Positions 33,268 through 41,740 of a DNA stretch of 64,000 nucleotides are shown in pieces. Source of the stretch: Numidum massiliense. Its GTDB lineage: Bacteria > Bacillota > Bacilli > Thermoactinomycetales > Novibacillaceae. The stretch covers positions 923,758 through 987,757 of the forward strand of contig NZ_CTDZ01000009.1 in assembly GCF_001375555.1 (NCBI RefSeq), read 5' to 3'. The translations under genes and the position numbers were made by a program. Below the pieces are notes generated by a model. It had not been told where the DNA came from, did no database searches, and saw only the letters and a list, made by a program, of their open reading frames with translations. How positions within the stretch are numbered: the stretch's first letter is position 1; every line of letters starts with the position of its first letter.

Positions 33268-34309
33268 ACGGCTGAAGCGGGGTGCGAAGTTACGGGCAAA
33301 AGATTACGCGCTGTTTTGTCGTCAGCTGGTCCGCTTACTCGAACGGGGTGTGACGCTGCGCCCAGCCTTGTTACTCCTGAGTGAAGCAGAACAGAACGGC
33401 TTAAGTAAGCGACTCGTCGGTATCGTCACGCTGCTCGACCGAGGGACAAGCTTAGGGGAGGCATTGTCTTACCACCGCTTTCCACCTTTACTCACATCGT
33501 TTGTCATTGCCGGGGAGCAGCATGACGGTTTAGTGCACGCTTTAAGAAAGTGCGAGCGCTACTATCGGCACAAACACGACGTGCGACAGAAGTTGTTGAA
33601 AGCGCTCACTTACCCGCTGCTCGTCGCGACGCTAATGGCAATCGCTCTAATCGTGTTACAGACGACTGTACTGCCGCGGTTTGCCGCACTGTACGAAGGG
33701 ATGGGTATGTCATTGCCGTGGTATACGCAGTTGATCTTAACGTTCAACGTCGCGAGTTTAAAATTTGCGGCTCTTGGGCTATGCGTCGGTGCGGCGTTAC
33801 TGTTTTTCATAGTAAAAAAACGATGGGGCGTTTGGTCGCGGCTCGCGCGGTTCAGTTTACGGTTTCCGTTCGTGCGTGAGGCGTTGCAGTTGCGGACGAC
33901 GGCAGTTTTTTCGTGGCAGCTAGGCTTGTTACTCCAAGCGGGGATCCCATTGCTACAAGCGTTCGAAACAATTTTGGCATCGTGGCCGTGGGAAGGCGGG
34001 AGGCGCGCCATGTTGCGCATTCAAGACCGCTTAGAAAGCGGTTTTGGCTTGGAGGCGTCGTTTGCACCGGAAGCGGGGAAGAGTTTTCATACGTTTTTAC
34101 CGCAGCAGTTAGCCGTGGGCGAAACGAGCGGTTTAGTTGCTGAAACGCTATTGTACAGCGGGGAAATAGCTGACGAAGAGCTGCAAGAACGCCTTCAGTG
34201 GCTCACACAATTGTGGGAGCCTCTCTTAATCGTATGCGTTGGCGGGGCGCTCGCTGTCATCGTCTTAACGCTGTTCATGCCGATGCTGTCCATCGTTCAG
34301 GGAATTTGA
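33260..34309 (+). CDS. comGB: Competence pseudopilus inner-membrane protein ComGB
   Basis: ComGB is the polytopic GspF/PilC-type platform of the pseudopilus. From ATG 33260 it has 349 residues with two F domains (YALFCRQLVRLLERGVTLRPAL; FSWQLGLLLQAGIPLLQAFE) and transmembrane helices such as YPLLVATLMAIALIVLQTTVLPRF and LLIVCVGGALAVIVLTLFMPML. The gene overlaps the comGA stop by 8 bases. GTG 33239 is an alternative start. Length matches the Bacillus protein. Confidence 0.94.
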   Translation: MLKRLKRGAKLRAKDYALFCRQLVRLLERGVTLRPALLLLSEAEQNGLSKRLVGIVTLLDRGTSLGEALSYHRFPPLLTSFVIAGEQHDGLVHALRKCERYYRHKHDVRQKLLKALTYPLLVATLMAIALIVLQTTVLPRFAALYEGMGMSLPWYTQLILTFNVASLKFAALGLCVGAALLFFIVKKRWGVWSRLARFSLRFPFVREALQLRTTAVFSWQLGLLLQAGIPLLQAFETILASWPWEGGRRAMLRIQDRLESGFGLEASFAPEAGKSFHTFLPQQLAVGETSGLVAETLLYSGEIADEELQERLQWLTQLWEPLLIVCVGGALAVIVLTLFMPMLSIVQGI

Positions 34310-34447
34310 GGCAACGGTGTGCCAAGCATTTAAGGCAATCGTGTTCCGCCAATTTGAGGAAACAGCATATAGAAGATTTAAGGTAACGAACGGTAGGAGG
34401 GCAGGGGAACGTTTTTTTAAAACGTCATAAGGGGAGTGTGCATAGTG

Positions 34448-34819
34448 ATGGAAAAAACAGTAAGCTACTTGAGGAAACATGACGTAGGCGGAGCAGCGAG
34501 AAGCGTTCTCCGCAGTGACAAAGGATTCACCTTAATCGAGATGTTAGTCGTCTTGTTCGTCATCGGGGTCATTATCGCGATCGTGCTGCCGAACTTGTCG
34601 AAAACAGGGACGGCCGCGCAGGAGAAAGCAGAGGAAGCGAATAAGCGCATGCTACTGTCACAGGCGGAAAATTATCGCCTGGCCGAAAACAGCTATCCGC
34701 GAACGGTCGCCCAGTTGAAGGAAAAAGGTTACATTACTGAGATCCCTAAGTGCCGGGACAAAGACAAACAATTTACGTTTCGCGAAGAGGGTGGCACACT
34801 AACCGTCACCTGCGAGTAG
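34448..34819 (+). CDS. comGC: Major competence pseudopilin ComGC
   Basis: ComGC is the main pseudopilin. The prepilin motif DKG/FTLIEMLVVLFVIGVI gives cleavage after Gly 26 and N-methylation of Phe by ComC, followed by the membrane helix and a soluble domain with two cysteines (PKCRDKD, TVTCE). The leader of 26 residues is longer than usual. AAGGGGAG precedes the GTG/ATG cluster. Imperfect repeats of the type ATTTAAGG/ATTTGAGG fill the 138-base spacer after comGB. Confidence 0.94.
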   Translation: MEKTVSYLRKHDVGGAARSVLRSDKGFTLIEMLVVLFVIGVIIAIVLPNLSKTGTAAQEKAEEANKRMLLSQAENYRLAENSYPRTVAQLKEKGYITEIPKCRDKDKQFTFREEGGTLTVTCE

Positions 34820-34879
34820 TGACTAATGACTTATGACTTTAGGGGATGACGTATTGTGATTGAAAGTGAGGGGGCTTGA

Positions 34880-35428
34880 GTGGCATGGGGGATTAGAGCG
34901 AGGCGTTGGCGGTCGAACGGTACGGCAAGGGAACAACGTATAGAGAACAGTCTTCGCACCGAGAGGGAACACAGTTATTTAAGAGACGCGTCTGGGTTTA
35001 CGCTCATTGAACTGCTCGTTACGCTGTTTATGATCGTCACGCTAACGGGGGTTGTGCTTCCGGTGGCAGGGGACGCGGTGGCCAAGATCGCGGACCGGTC
35101 GCTCGTGCAAGAGATGGAGGCAGACGTTGTATACGCGCAAAAACGTGCCGTGGCGACAGAGCGAACGGTGCAGTTGGACATACCTGCTCGTGGGCGCACT
35201 TATAAAATTGTTGAGCAGCAAGGGAGTGGCTCGCGAGAACTGAAAGCCGTTTCCGTCCCTGAACGGCTCGCGATCACGGAAGGTGTCGTCCTAACGTTTC
35301 ATCCGGATCAGTCGTTTCCCGGCCACGCGAACGGTGGCACGGTTAGCATCCAACGAAACGGTGTAGCATTTGCCGAGTTGATCATTACGCCAATTTCCGT
35401 ACGGACGCGGGTCGTATGGCATGAGTAG
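34880..35428 (+). CDS. comGD: Minor competence pseudopilin ComGD
   Basis: The 182-residue protein has a prepilin site ASG/FTLIELLVTLFMIVTL after an unusually long, very basic leader of 39 residues. The soluble part follows (EADVVYAQKRAVATER). Its position after comGC in the operon identifies it. The start is GTG 34880, behind GAGGGGG. Its last codons overlap the comGE start (ATGAGTAG), which implies coupled translation. Confidence 0.88.
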   Translation: MAWGIRARRWRSNGTAREQRIENSLRTEREHSYLRDASGFTLIELLVTLFMIVTLTGVVLPVAGDAVAKIADRSLVQEMEADVVYAQKRAVATERTVQLDIPARGRTYKIVEQQGSGSRELKAVSVPERLAITEGVVLTFHPDQSFPGHANGGTVSIQRNGVAFAELIITPISVRTRVVWHE

Positions 35429-35843
35429 TCGATCGCTTACGCGGGTGGGAAGGTGGCTAGACTCGCAACGTAAGTGGCTATACCCGATCAGAGGGCAAGA
35501 CGGATGGACGTACGTTGAATTGATCGTCGCTATGGCCATTTTTACGTTATTGATCGCTGCCGTCTATCCGGTACTGACGGTATTTAAGACGGCGGATGTT
35601 GAAAAGAAAGCGCGACTTTACGCTCTGTGGCTCGGGCAGGACGTGATAGAGCGGCACATTGCCGACGTACCGGGCGAACAGACGGGAGAAGAGACGGTAC
35701 AAGCGGAACAGATCACTTTTAACGTCAAATGGGAGCGAACGCCGACAAAAGGCGATGTCGAAAAAGTGGATGTGACGGTTTCATGGAAAATTGCCGAAAA
35801 AAAAGAGCGCATGCTATTTTTCGAACGGTACGTCGTACCGTAG
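35421..35843 (+). CDS. comGE: Minor competence pseudopilin ComGE
   Basis: The 140-residue protein has a prepilin-type segment QDG/WTYVELIVAMAIFTLLI after a 28-residue basic leader; Trp rather than Phe at the mature N-terminus is unusual. It is identified mainly by operon position between ComGD and ComGF. It overlaps both neighbours. Confidence 0.8.
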   Translation: MSSRSLTRVGRWLDSQRKWLYPIRGQDGWTYVELIVAMAIFTLLIAAVYPVLTVFKTADVEKKARLYALWLGQDVIERHIADVPGEQTGEETVQAEQITFNVKWERTPTKGDVEKVDVTVSWKIAEKKERMLFFERYVVP

Positions 35844-36439
35844 CGCGGGCTGACGGGTTTACTTACATTGAGTTGTTAGTGAGCTTTAGTTTGACTGTTT
35901 TCATTCTCGGAACTGTCGTGGCTCTTGCTGGGGAAATGGTGCACAACAGTGCCAAAAGCAGCGATGAACGCGATTTACAGCGGGAAGCGAGTGCCCTCCA
36001 GTTTATGTTGCTGAACGAACTAAAACGTGGCTACGATTTTCACCTACGGGACAGTGACTTGCTATTCCGAGTAAGTGCCGCAGAAGTGATCCGTCTCAAC
36101 GAGCAGCAACGGCAACTCGGGCGCCGTGTTAAACGGGGGAACGGCACCTACAAAGGGTACGTGTTACTTAGCCGTTACGTCGAACAAGCCGTTTTTACAC
36201 CAGACAGCGACGGACAAGGGGTTGCGATACAAATCCAGCTGCAGAAAGGTGAGGCGAAGTTATCGGTTCAAACATACGTGCGGAGCCGCATTGAGCGAAA
36301 AGAAGAAGTGTCGCAAACGGAGCTAAGGCACCGGTCGGAAAAGTTGTCGCAGACGGGGGATAAGGGCAGAGCGAAAGTCAAATCGCATGTAGGCGAAAGT
36401 CGACAAGGCGATCGGCGACGAACGGGTGATGTGTCGTGA
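35783..36439 (+). CDS. comGF: Minor competence pseudopilin ComGF with a long basic tail
   Basis: The prepilin motif ADG/FTYIELLVSFSLTVFIL lies after 25 basic residues. The 218-residue product is far longer than Bacillus ComGF (about 125-150) because of a highly charged C-terminal tail of about 55 residues, for example SRIERKEEVSQTELRHRSEK. The gene overlaps the end of comGE by 61 bases and its stop overlaps the GTG of the next gene. The exact start (ATG 35783 or 35729) is uncertain. Confidence 0.82.
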   Translation: MENCRKKRAHAIFRTVRRTVARADGFTYIELLVSFSLTVFILGTVVALAGEMVHNSAKSSDERDLQREASALQFMLLNELKRGYDFHLRDSDLLFRVSAAEVIRLNEQQRQLGRRVKRGNGTYKGYVLLSRYVEQAVFTPDSDGQGVAIQIQLQKGEAKLSVQTYVRSRIERKEEVSQTELRHRSEKLSQTGDKGRAKVKSHVGESRQGDRRRTGDVS

Positions 36440-36831
36440 AAAAAGGGTACACACAGGACGAGCGCGGGGCGGCGTACATTTCCGTCATTTTAACCATTTC
36501 GCTGTTGTTCGTCTGGCTGACCTTCCAACTGGAACAGCTTATCCAAAATCAACAAACGATTGCGTACGACGAAAAGTTAGTGCAGGCGCAGTATTTAGCC
36601 GAGAGTGGCATTGAAAGGTGGCGTGCCGCAAGGCGGGTAGATGATGCGTTTGCCGGTCGACTCGCATTTCACTTACAGACTGGGAGCGTAGAAGTAAAAG
36701 TCGTCCGTCGAAGGCCGCTACAGGTGCAAGCGATCGGAAAAGTTGCACCGGACGTCCAGCAGACGATCGTCGTCGAACTCGATACCGACACGCTACAGAC
36801 GCTAAAGTGGTCGCGGCGCCAACTGCCGTAA
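36436..36831 (+). CDS. comGG: Competence pseudopilin-like protein ComGG
   Basis: The 131-residue protein has a short leader, one hydrophobic helix (AAYISVILTISLLFVWLTFQ) and the segment YLAESGIERW, as in PilX/GspK-like minor pilins. GTG 36436 overlaps the comGF stop (GTGA). It is the seventh gene of the operon, where ComGG belongs. It lacks the classic Gly-Phe cleavage site but has Gly-Ala. Confidence 0.8.
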   Translation: MKKGYTQDERGAAYISVILTISLLFVWLTFQLEQLIQNQQTIAYDEKLVQAQYLAESGIERWRAARRVDDAFAGRLAFHLQTGSVEVKVVRRRPLQVQAIGKVAPDVQQTIVVELDTDTLQTLKWSRRQLP

Positions 36832-36925
36832 GGTGCGCGAGTGTGTACGAGAGGATGCCCTCTCTTTAGTACCGCCCCACCGATTTGATATAATCGGACC
36901 AAAACGTCTGAAGGAAGGGATCGCG

Positions 36926-37450
36926 GTGCAGCGGCACATTGTATTAATAGGGTTTATGGGTACGGGGAAGTCGACGGTCGGTAAGCTGATAGCCGAACGG
37001 TTACAGTGGGAAACGGTCGATACCGACGATTATGTCGAAGGACGGTACGGTATGCGAATTGCAGACATGTTTCGGGTGCGCGGTGAACGATATTTTCGCG
37101 AGCGGGAGCATGAAGCGCTCATGCAACTTATGCAGCGTGAGCGCCCCCTCGTCGTGACGACTGGAGGCGGAATCGTCTTGCGCGCCGACAATGTCGCCCA
37201 AATGATGGACAACGGGTGGGTCGTCGCTTTAACCGCCACACGGGACGTTCTCGTGCAGCGCTTAAAAAACGATACAACGCGTCCGCTGCTCGCCGGCGAC
37301 GTCGAAGCGAAAGTTACGGCAATATGGGGCGAGCGTCGTACGGCTTACGACTTTGCCCATTTAAAGGTCGATACGTCGCACAGATCGCCGGAAGCAATTG
37401 CGGCACACATCGTTACGACATTCAAAGCATCGTGCGCAGATTTCGAGTAA
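36926..37450 (+). CDS. aroK: Shikimate kinase
   Basis: AroK phosphorylates shikimate in chorismate synthesis. The 174-residue protein has the P-loop GFMGTGKST (residues 9-17), the shikimate-binding DTDDYVE, FRVRGERYFREREH, TTGGGIVL, and the lid NDTTRPLL. GTG 36926 follows AAGGAAGGGA. Its presence just after comGG is a common Bacillales order. Confidence 0.95.
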   Translation: MQRHIVLIGFMGTGKSTVGKLIAERLQWETVDTDDYVEGRYGMRIADMFRVRGERYFREREHEALMQLMQRERPLVVTTGGGIVLRADNVAQMMDNGWVVALTATRDVLVQRLKNDTTRPLLAGDVEAKVTAIWGERRTAYDFAHLKVDTSHRSPEAIAAHIVTTFKASCADFE

Positions 37451-37553
37451 CTCATTAAAAAACCTCCTGTTTATTTTGGACTTGAACCGTTAACACTACG
37501 GTTAAGGATCAAAGGATCACGTCTTGTTTGGCGAAAAAAGGGGGGTAACAGAG

Positions 37554-37760
37554 GTGTCTGCGGACGATTACGTGCAATATTTGACGAAGCGTTTTATGAC
37601 GTATTTAGATACGCCGAAAGAAGAGCGAATCAAACGGCGGTCAGCGAAGGGAAAAGAACCGTGGCACATTCACTGGTTTGGCGACGCGGCCCTCAGTATG
37701 CAAATATTTTGGAGACGACAAAAAGAACGGTATGGGTCGCGGTTTAAACACAAAATGTAA
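37554..37760 (+). CDS. yqzE: YqzE family protein
   Basis: The 68-residue protein starts SADDYVQYLTKRFMTYLDTP and goes on with KEERIKRRSAKGKEPW, HWFGDAALSMQIFWRR, matching the small YqzE protein that follows comGG in Bacillus. Its function is unknown. GTG 37554 is chosen because GGGGGG lies 8 bases upstream; an upstream TTG at 37524 lacks a site. Confidence 0.85.
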   Translation: MSADDYVQYLTKRFMTYLDTPKEERIKRRSAKGKEPWHIHWFGDAALSMQIFWRRQKERYGSRFKHKM

Positions 37761-37803
37761 TTTTTTCGAACTTGTAAACCATAAGAGTAAGGAGGGAAGT
37801 CGT

Positions 37804-38052
37804 TTGCCTAAGCGGATTGCTGTAGAAGAAGGATTAACGCCGGTACGCGAATACTTACAAGAGAACGGCTACGATGTCGTCGATTTAAATGAGCGCGTAC
37901 AAGCTGAGGACTGCGATTGCTGCGTCGTCTCCGGCGGGGATGTCAACGTGATGGGCATGCAGGACATAGTGACTGACGTGCCAATCATCGATGCCCGTGG
38001 CATGACATCGGAAGAAGTGTACCAAAAAGTGCAGGAACGGATTGGTTATTAA
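37804..38052 (+). CDS. ykuS: UPF0180 family protein (YkuS)
   Basis: The 82-residue protein shows RIAVEEGLTPVREYLQENGYDVV, the metal-ligand-like EDCDCCVVSGGDVNVMG and IDARGMTSEEVY, typical of UPF0180/YkuS. Function unknown. TTG 37804 follows AAGGAGGG. It is the last gene before a terminator shared with the opposing yqhV. Confidence 0.9.
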   Translation: MPKRIAVEEGLTPVREYLQENGYDVVDLNERVQAEDCDCCVVSGGDVNVMGMQDIVTDVPIIDARGMTSEEVYQKVQERIGY

Positions 38053-38073
38053 ACGTTTACTGTGTGACACGTC

Positions 38074-38104
38074 GCACGCACCCCTTTTTGGCAAAGGTGC
38101 GTGC
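38074..38104. terminator. Bidirectional terminator between ykuS and yqhV
   Basis: GCACGCACC and GGTGCGTGC form a 9-bp stem followed by TATTTA on the plus side. It overlaps the yqhV stop. Confidence 0.75.
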
Positions 38105-38379
38105 TATTTACTGTGAATACCGATGAATATACAGAGGACACCACATACAACCCAAGTGATTTTTCCGAAGGAAACGCGGTCGACTAGTCCGGTTAAGCCG
38201 ATCGTCATCGTTGTAATGAGGACGAGCGGACCGATTAAAGCGAGTGACGCATTAATGAGGATGGATTTTTCTAAATCGTTGTACCGCAACATTAAGAGAC
38301 CAGCCATCATTTCGATAAATCCAGATAAAAGCCTGAGGACAGCCATCGCTAAGACGGCTTTTTCAAAAATAAACCACAT
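38104..38379 (-). CDS. yqhV: YqhV-like small membrane protein (DUF2619)
   Basis: The 91-residue protein has three hydrophobic helices and reads AVLRLLSGFIEMMAGLLMLRYNDLEKSILINASLALIGPL with Val- and Ile-rich ends (shown here only as the family's pattern of LR-x-LSG-IE and I-N-x-x-L-A-x-I-G-P). This is the pattern of YqhV. Function unknown. ATG 38379 follows GGGAGGAA. In Bacillus yqhV sits near spoIIIA; here it lies beside yqhG. Confidence 0.75.
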   Translation of the reverse strand: MWFIFEKAVLAMAVLRLLSGFIEMMAGLLMLRYNDLEKSILINASLALIGPLVLITTMTIGLTGLVDRVSFGKITWVVCGVLCIFIGIHSK

Positions 38380-38495
38380 GCTGCCGTTCCTCCCTGCGTT
38401 GAGGTGAATCCGTAAGAGACAAAAGGTCTGTCCTTAAGAAAATATGTATGCGAGAGGGGCAGCAGTTTGTACACTTTTTTCTCACCTTCGTAGGC

Positions 38496-39386
38496 TCATG
38501 CTAAGTAGAACAGCCCGGCATTGACGGTGGTGATGTCGATGCGCGGTTCGTATTGCCACTTTGCTTCCCGCACGCGTTGCGCATACTCTTCGTCGATTGT
38601 CGTGCTTTCTGTACGTGTGACGCGGCGGTCGTTCGGTTGCTCGTCACGTGCAACTTGTAGGGGATTTGTAGACGTATCTGCTTCCTTCCGCTTATGGCCT
38701 ACTTCTTCGTAGTAAAGGGCGAGGCGGGCGAGTTCTTCTTCCATGCGGGCCCGCGCCTTTTGTGCCCACGCGTCATCGTGGGTGTCTAAGTAACCTTGCA
38801 AGTAAAACTCTAGCTGAGCGATCGCGTCCGGTAGCGACAGTTTTGCTTGTGTGACGAAGCGGTGATTTGGCAGGCGCGGTGTCCATTTACGCGGAGCAAG
38901 TTGTTGGTGATAAAAGTTGTTCTCGATCGTCCCGTCGATTAGTTGTATACCGAGTGAATGCACTTCACTGCGCGACTGTTCACACAACCATTCAATTTTG
39001 TAGGTGATTGCAAGCCACGGGGTATACGGGCGCGAACCGCGCGGGCTGCTGAGCGACAACGGGACATTTTCGTACAAACGCACAAACTGTCCATGGCGTC
39101 GTGCCGAGTGAAAAATTTGCTGCAGGCGAGGAGATCCGAACGTCACGTGTTCACCCCGCACATCGGCGGGTACAAGTTCGCTGTTAAAAACGAGCGACAA
39201 CGTGACTGGCTGCGGTTCGATGCCGAGCTGCTCGACATACGACCAATAATACGGGCGATTCACCAAATCTTTATCCGCCTGTTCAGATAAGCGTACTTCG
39301 ATATGGCCATCGCTCGCGGTTATGATGTGACATTCCATCGCTTGTAAAAACGTGTTGACGTAGTTCTGCACTTCTACTTGATCCAT
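38496..39386 (-). CDS. yqhG: YqhG family protein
   Basis: The 296-residue protein, starting MDQVEVQNYVNTFLQAMECH and containing PYYWSYVEQLGIEP and FGSPRLQQIF, matches YqhG, a conserved Bacillales protein of unknown function always near the SNF2 helicase yqhH. ATG 39386 has AAAGGAGC 8 bases upstream; an ATG 24 bases earlier has none. An acidic/basic low-complexity stretch lies near residues 230-265. It is co-directional with yqhH, 118 bases downstream. Confidence 0.88.
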   Translation of the reverse strand: MDQVEVQNYVNTFLQAMECHIITASDGHIEVRLSEQADKDLVNRPYYWSYVEQLGIEPQPVTLSLVFNSELVPADVRGEHVTFGSPRLQQIFHSARRHGQFVRLYENVPLSLSSPRGSRPYTPWLAITYKIEWLCEQSRSEVHSLGIQLIDGTIENNFYHQQLAPRKWTPRLPNHRFVTQAKLSLPDAIAQLEFYLQGYLDTHDDAWAQKARARMEEELARLALYYEEVGHKRKEADTSTNPLQVARDEQPNDRRVTRTESTTIDEEYAQRVREAKWQYEPRIDITTVNAGLFYLA

Positions 39387-39504
39387 CTGTTGCCGCTCCT
39401 TTAGCTGCATCGATCGGTCGGGCGGTTACTAACGACAATATGTCGCGAACGGGGATGAGTCGGCTTCCTTTTAAAACGGAAGAGACGCCGCATCGGAAGA
39501 GGCG

Positions 39505-41220
39505 TTACTTCAGGATACTGTCTAACAGATTAGCTCCCTGTGCCGTTCGCTGCCGTGCCGTGGACAACGATTCCCCTAAGTGGGAAAGGCGCTCCTCCAC
39601 TTCGCGATCGTCGCCCGCTTCTAAGACGATTCGCATAATCTTCTTTTCGAGCGCACCTGCAGACGATTTACCTTGTTCCAAAATCGTGTCTAGTTCCCCG
39701 ACGACGAGCTGGAACAAGTTGATTTTTTCGTGCAGCAGACGAATAATGTGTGCTTCGATCGTCCCTTCGGTACACAAATTGTAGATAGTGACGTCGTTTT
39801 GCTGTCCGAGGCGGTGCACGCGTCCGATCCGTTGCTCCACGCGCATCGGGTTCCACGGCATGTCGTAGTTGATGACGTGATGGCAAAACTGCAAGTTGAT
39901 CCCTTCGCCTCCCGCTTCCGTTGCGACCATCACTTGTGCGCGCCGCTGAAACAACTCGCGCATCCAATCTTTCTTATTGCGTCCGAAGTTACCCCGGTAC
40001 GGTACGGCAGTGATGCCGTTTTGTTGCAACGTTTTAAGGAGCATGTCTTGTGTGGCGCGGTATTCGGTGAAGACGATCACTTTGGCGTCGTCGATGCCGC
40101 GAATGAGATCGAGCGTTTGCTCTGCCTTCGTCTGCCGCTTAATCTGTTTCAAAAGGGCAATCACATGTTGAACGTCCGGCGGTAACTGCTGTTTGCCGCC
40201 CGCTTCTTTTTTAAACATTTTAAACAAAGTGAGAAACGTCGCTTCCCGACTGCTGCACGCTTCCCGTTGCAACGTGACGAGTGAAAGCAAGCTTTTAAGT
40301 GTGCCGTCCCCCATGCGGTAACGCGTGCGGACAAAATCGGTGATGCCGTCGTACAAGGCGCGTTCCTCTGGCGTTAACTGTAAGGTGACGGTGTGCACGT
40401 GGCGCTCAGGAAAGGTGATGGGGCTCGACTTACGCTCGTTGCGGATCATCACTTTGCGGATTTCTTCTTTGAGCAGCGCTTCGTTTTTCACTTGCCGCTT
40501 ACCAGCGACGTATTGGTTCGCAAACGTGTGCTTACCGCCGAGCTGGCCGGGCTTCAGCAAGGTGACGAGATTGTACAGCTCTTTAATGTCGTTTTGCATA
40601 GGTGTCGCTGTGAGCAGTAAACAATATTTTTTACGCAATTGGTTGACGAACTGCCAATTGCGCGTGCGGCGGTTTTTTAGTTTGTGTGCTTCGTCGATGA
40701 TTAAGAGATCGTAGTCGCGGCTGAGCACTTGATCGCGGTGCGGGTCACGCTTGGCCGTATCGAGCGAGGCGACGAGAATATCGTATTTTCCCCACATCCA
40801 CTCTTTTTTTTGCGCCATGGCCGGGATGGCAAATTTCTCGTTTAGTTCCCGCGTCCACTGGGAAACGAGCGAAGCGGGAACGAGGATTAAGGCGCTAGTG
40901 ACGAGGCCGCGCAACATATATTCTTTTAAAATGAGTCCAGCTTCAATCGTTTTGCCGAGACCGACTTCGTCGGCGAGAATGGCGCGGCCGTGCAATTCGG
41001 TTAACACAGTGCGCGCCGTATCCATTTGGTGCGGGAGCGGTTCGAACGCGGTCAATTGCGACAAGCAGCGCAAGTCGTCAAAGCGCGGGACAGCTAGCCG
41101 TTCTTCCGCCTCTATGGCGAGGCAAAACAACTCCCACGCATCCCACGGGCCATCTTGTTCGACTTTCTCAGAAAAATCGTTCCACCAGTTGCGTGCGAAG
41201 TGGATGGGGATGTCACTCAT
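39505..41220 (-). CDS. yqhH: SNF2-family DNA/RNA helicase-like ATPase (YqhH)
   Basis: The 571-residue protein has all SNF2 motifs: ILADEVGLGKTIEAGLI (Walker A), LIIDEAHKLKN (DEAH), LLTATPMQNDIKELYNL, VFTEYRATQDMLL, EAGGEGINLQFC and the arginine-finger motif RIGRVHRLGQQ. The role in Bacillus is not known; relatives remodel protein-nucleic acid complexes. ATG 41220 is preferred, as GAGAGGAG lies 7 bases upstream. It is divergent from gcvT, the same arrangement as in B. subtilis. Confidence 0.93.
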   Translation of the reverse strand: MSDIPIHFARNWWNDFSEKVEQDGPWDAWELFCLAIEAEERLAVPRFDDLRCLSQLTAFEPLPHQMDTARTVLTELHGRAILADEVGLGKTIEAGLILKEYMLRGLVTSALILVPASLVSQWTRELNEKFAIPAMAQKKEWMWGKYDILVASLDTAKRDPHRDQVLSRDYDLLIIDEAHKLKNRRTRNWQFVNQLRKKYCLLLTATPMQNDIKELYNLVTLLKPGQLGGKHTFANQYVAGKRQVKNEALLKEEIRKVMIRNERKSSPITFPERHVHTVTLQLTPEERALYDGITDFVRTRYRMGDGTLKSLLSLVTLQREACSSREATFLTLFKMFKKEAGGKQQLPPDVQHVIALLKQIKRQTKAEQTLDLIRGIDDAKVIVFTEYRATQDMLLKTLQQNGITAVPYRGNFGRNKKDWMRELFQRRAQVMVATEAGGEGINLQFCHHVINYDMPWNPMRVEQRIGRVHRLGQQNDVTIYNLCTEGTIEAHIIRLLHEKINLFQLVVGELDTILEQGKSSAGALEKKIMRIVLEAGDDREVEERLSHLGESLSTARQRTAQGANLLDSILK

Positions 41221-41370
41221 GATCATACTCCTCTCAAAAGCGAAGAAGGACGTCGCTTCGCGATGATCGCTACTTGCTAGTATGGACGGAAGCGGGCTAG
41301 AATATGAAGAACGACGAAGCGCTACTTGGTGCGGCAATGTCGTGAACGCCAGCCGCCGCCGTAGATACAT

Positions 41371-41400
41371 TTGCTAAAACAGCTACATATTAGTTACAAT
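41371..41400 (+). promoter_or_regulatory. Promoter of the gcv operon
   Basis: TTGCTA at 41371-41376 and TACAAT at 41395-41400 are separated by 18 bases, about 50 bases before the riboswitch. Confidence 0.6.
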
Positions 41401-41454
41401 AGTACTGCTCGAATAATCGTGGATACATAATTGACATCACAAGTGGATGAAGGC

Positions 41455-41690
41455 AAGGGGAGAGACTGTCGCGAGTGACAGCGCCGAAGGAGCAAGCCGA
41501 AGGGGTGAATCTCTCAGGCAAAAAGACTCTTGCTCGACACAACTCTGGAGAGTGTCACGAGAGTGACCACCCAAGGGGTAACTTTCTTCACGGCAAAGCT
41601 GCAAGTGGCAGTGGTCGCAAGTGGAAGGGAAACTCTCAGGTTAAAGGACAGAGCAAAGCCGTGAGGACGGATTGTCTGTCCTTTTGTCGT
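41455..41690 (+). promoter_or_regulatory. Tandem glycine riboswitch with terminator
   Basis: Two aptamers follow each other. The first (about 41455-41546) contains GGGGAGAGACTGTC, GCGCCGAAGGAGCAAGC and AATCTCTCAGGCAAAAAG; the second (about 41550-41648) contains CCACCCAAGGGGTAA, GGCAAAGC and GGAAACTCTCAGG. These conserved blocks are those of glycine riboswitches. The expression platform is AAAGGACAGA (41643-41652) pairing with TCTGTCCTTTT (41675-41685), an on-switch terminator. Glycine binding should let transcription run into gcvT. Confidence 0.93.
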
Positions 41691-41740
41691 CTTATTGTTC
41701 TCTGTCGTTTTTTTACGATTCTCAATAGGAGGTGAGGAGC

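Noticed and set aside
37345-37455. 36-codon ORF antisense to the end of aroK, with AGGAGG before its ATG
   Set aside because: Fully antisense to conserved aroK codons, no family, and the AGGAGG may be chance; kept out for lack of support.
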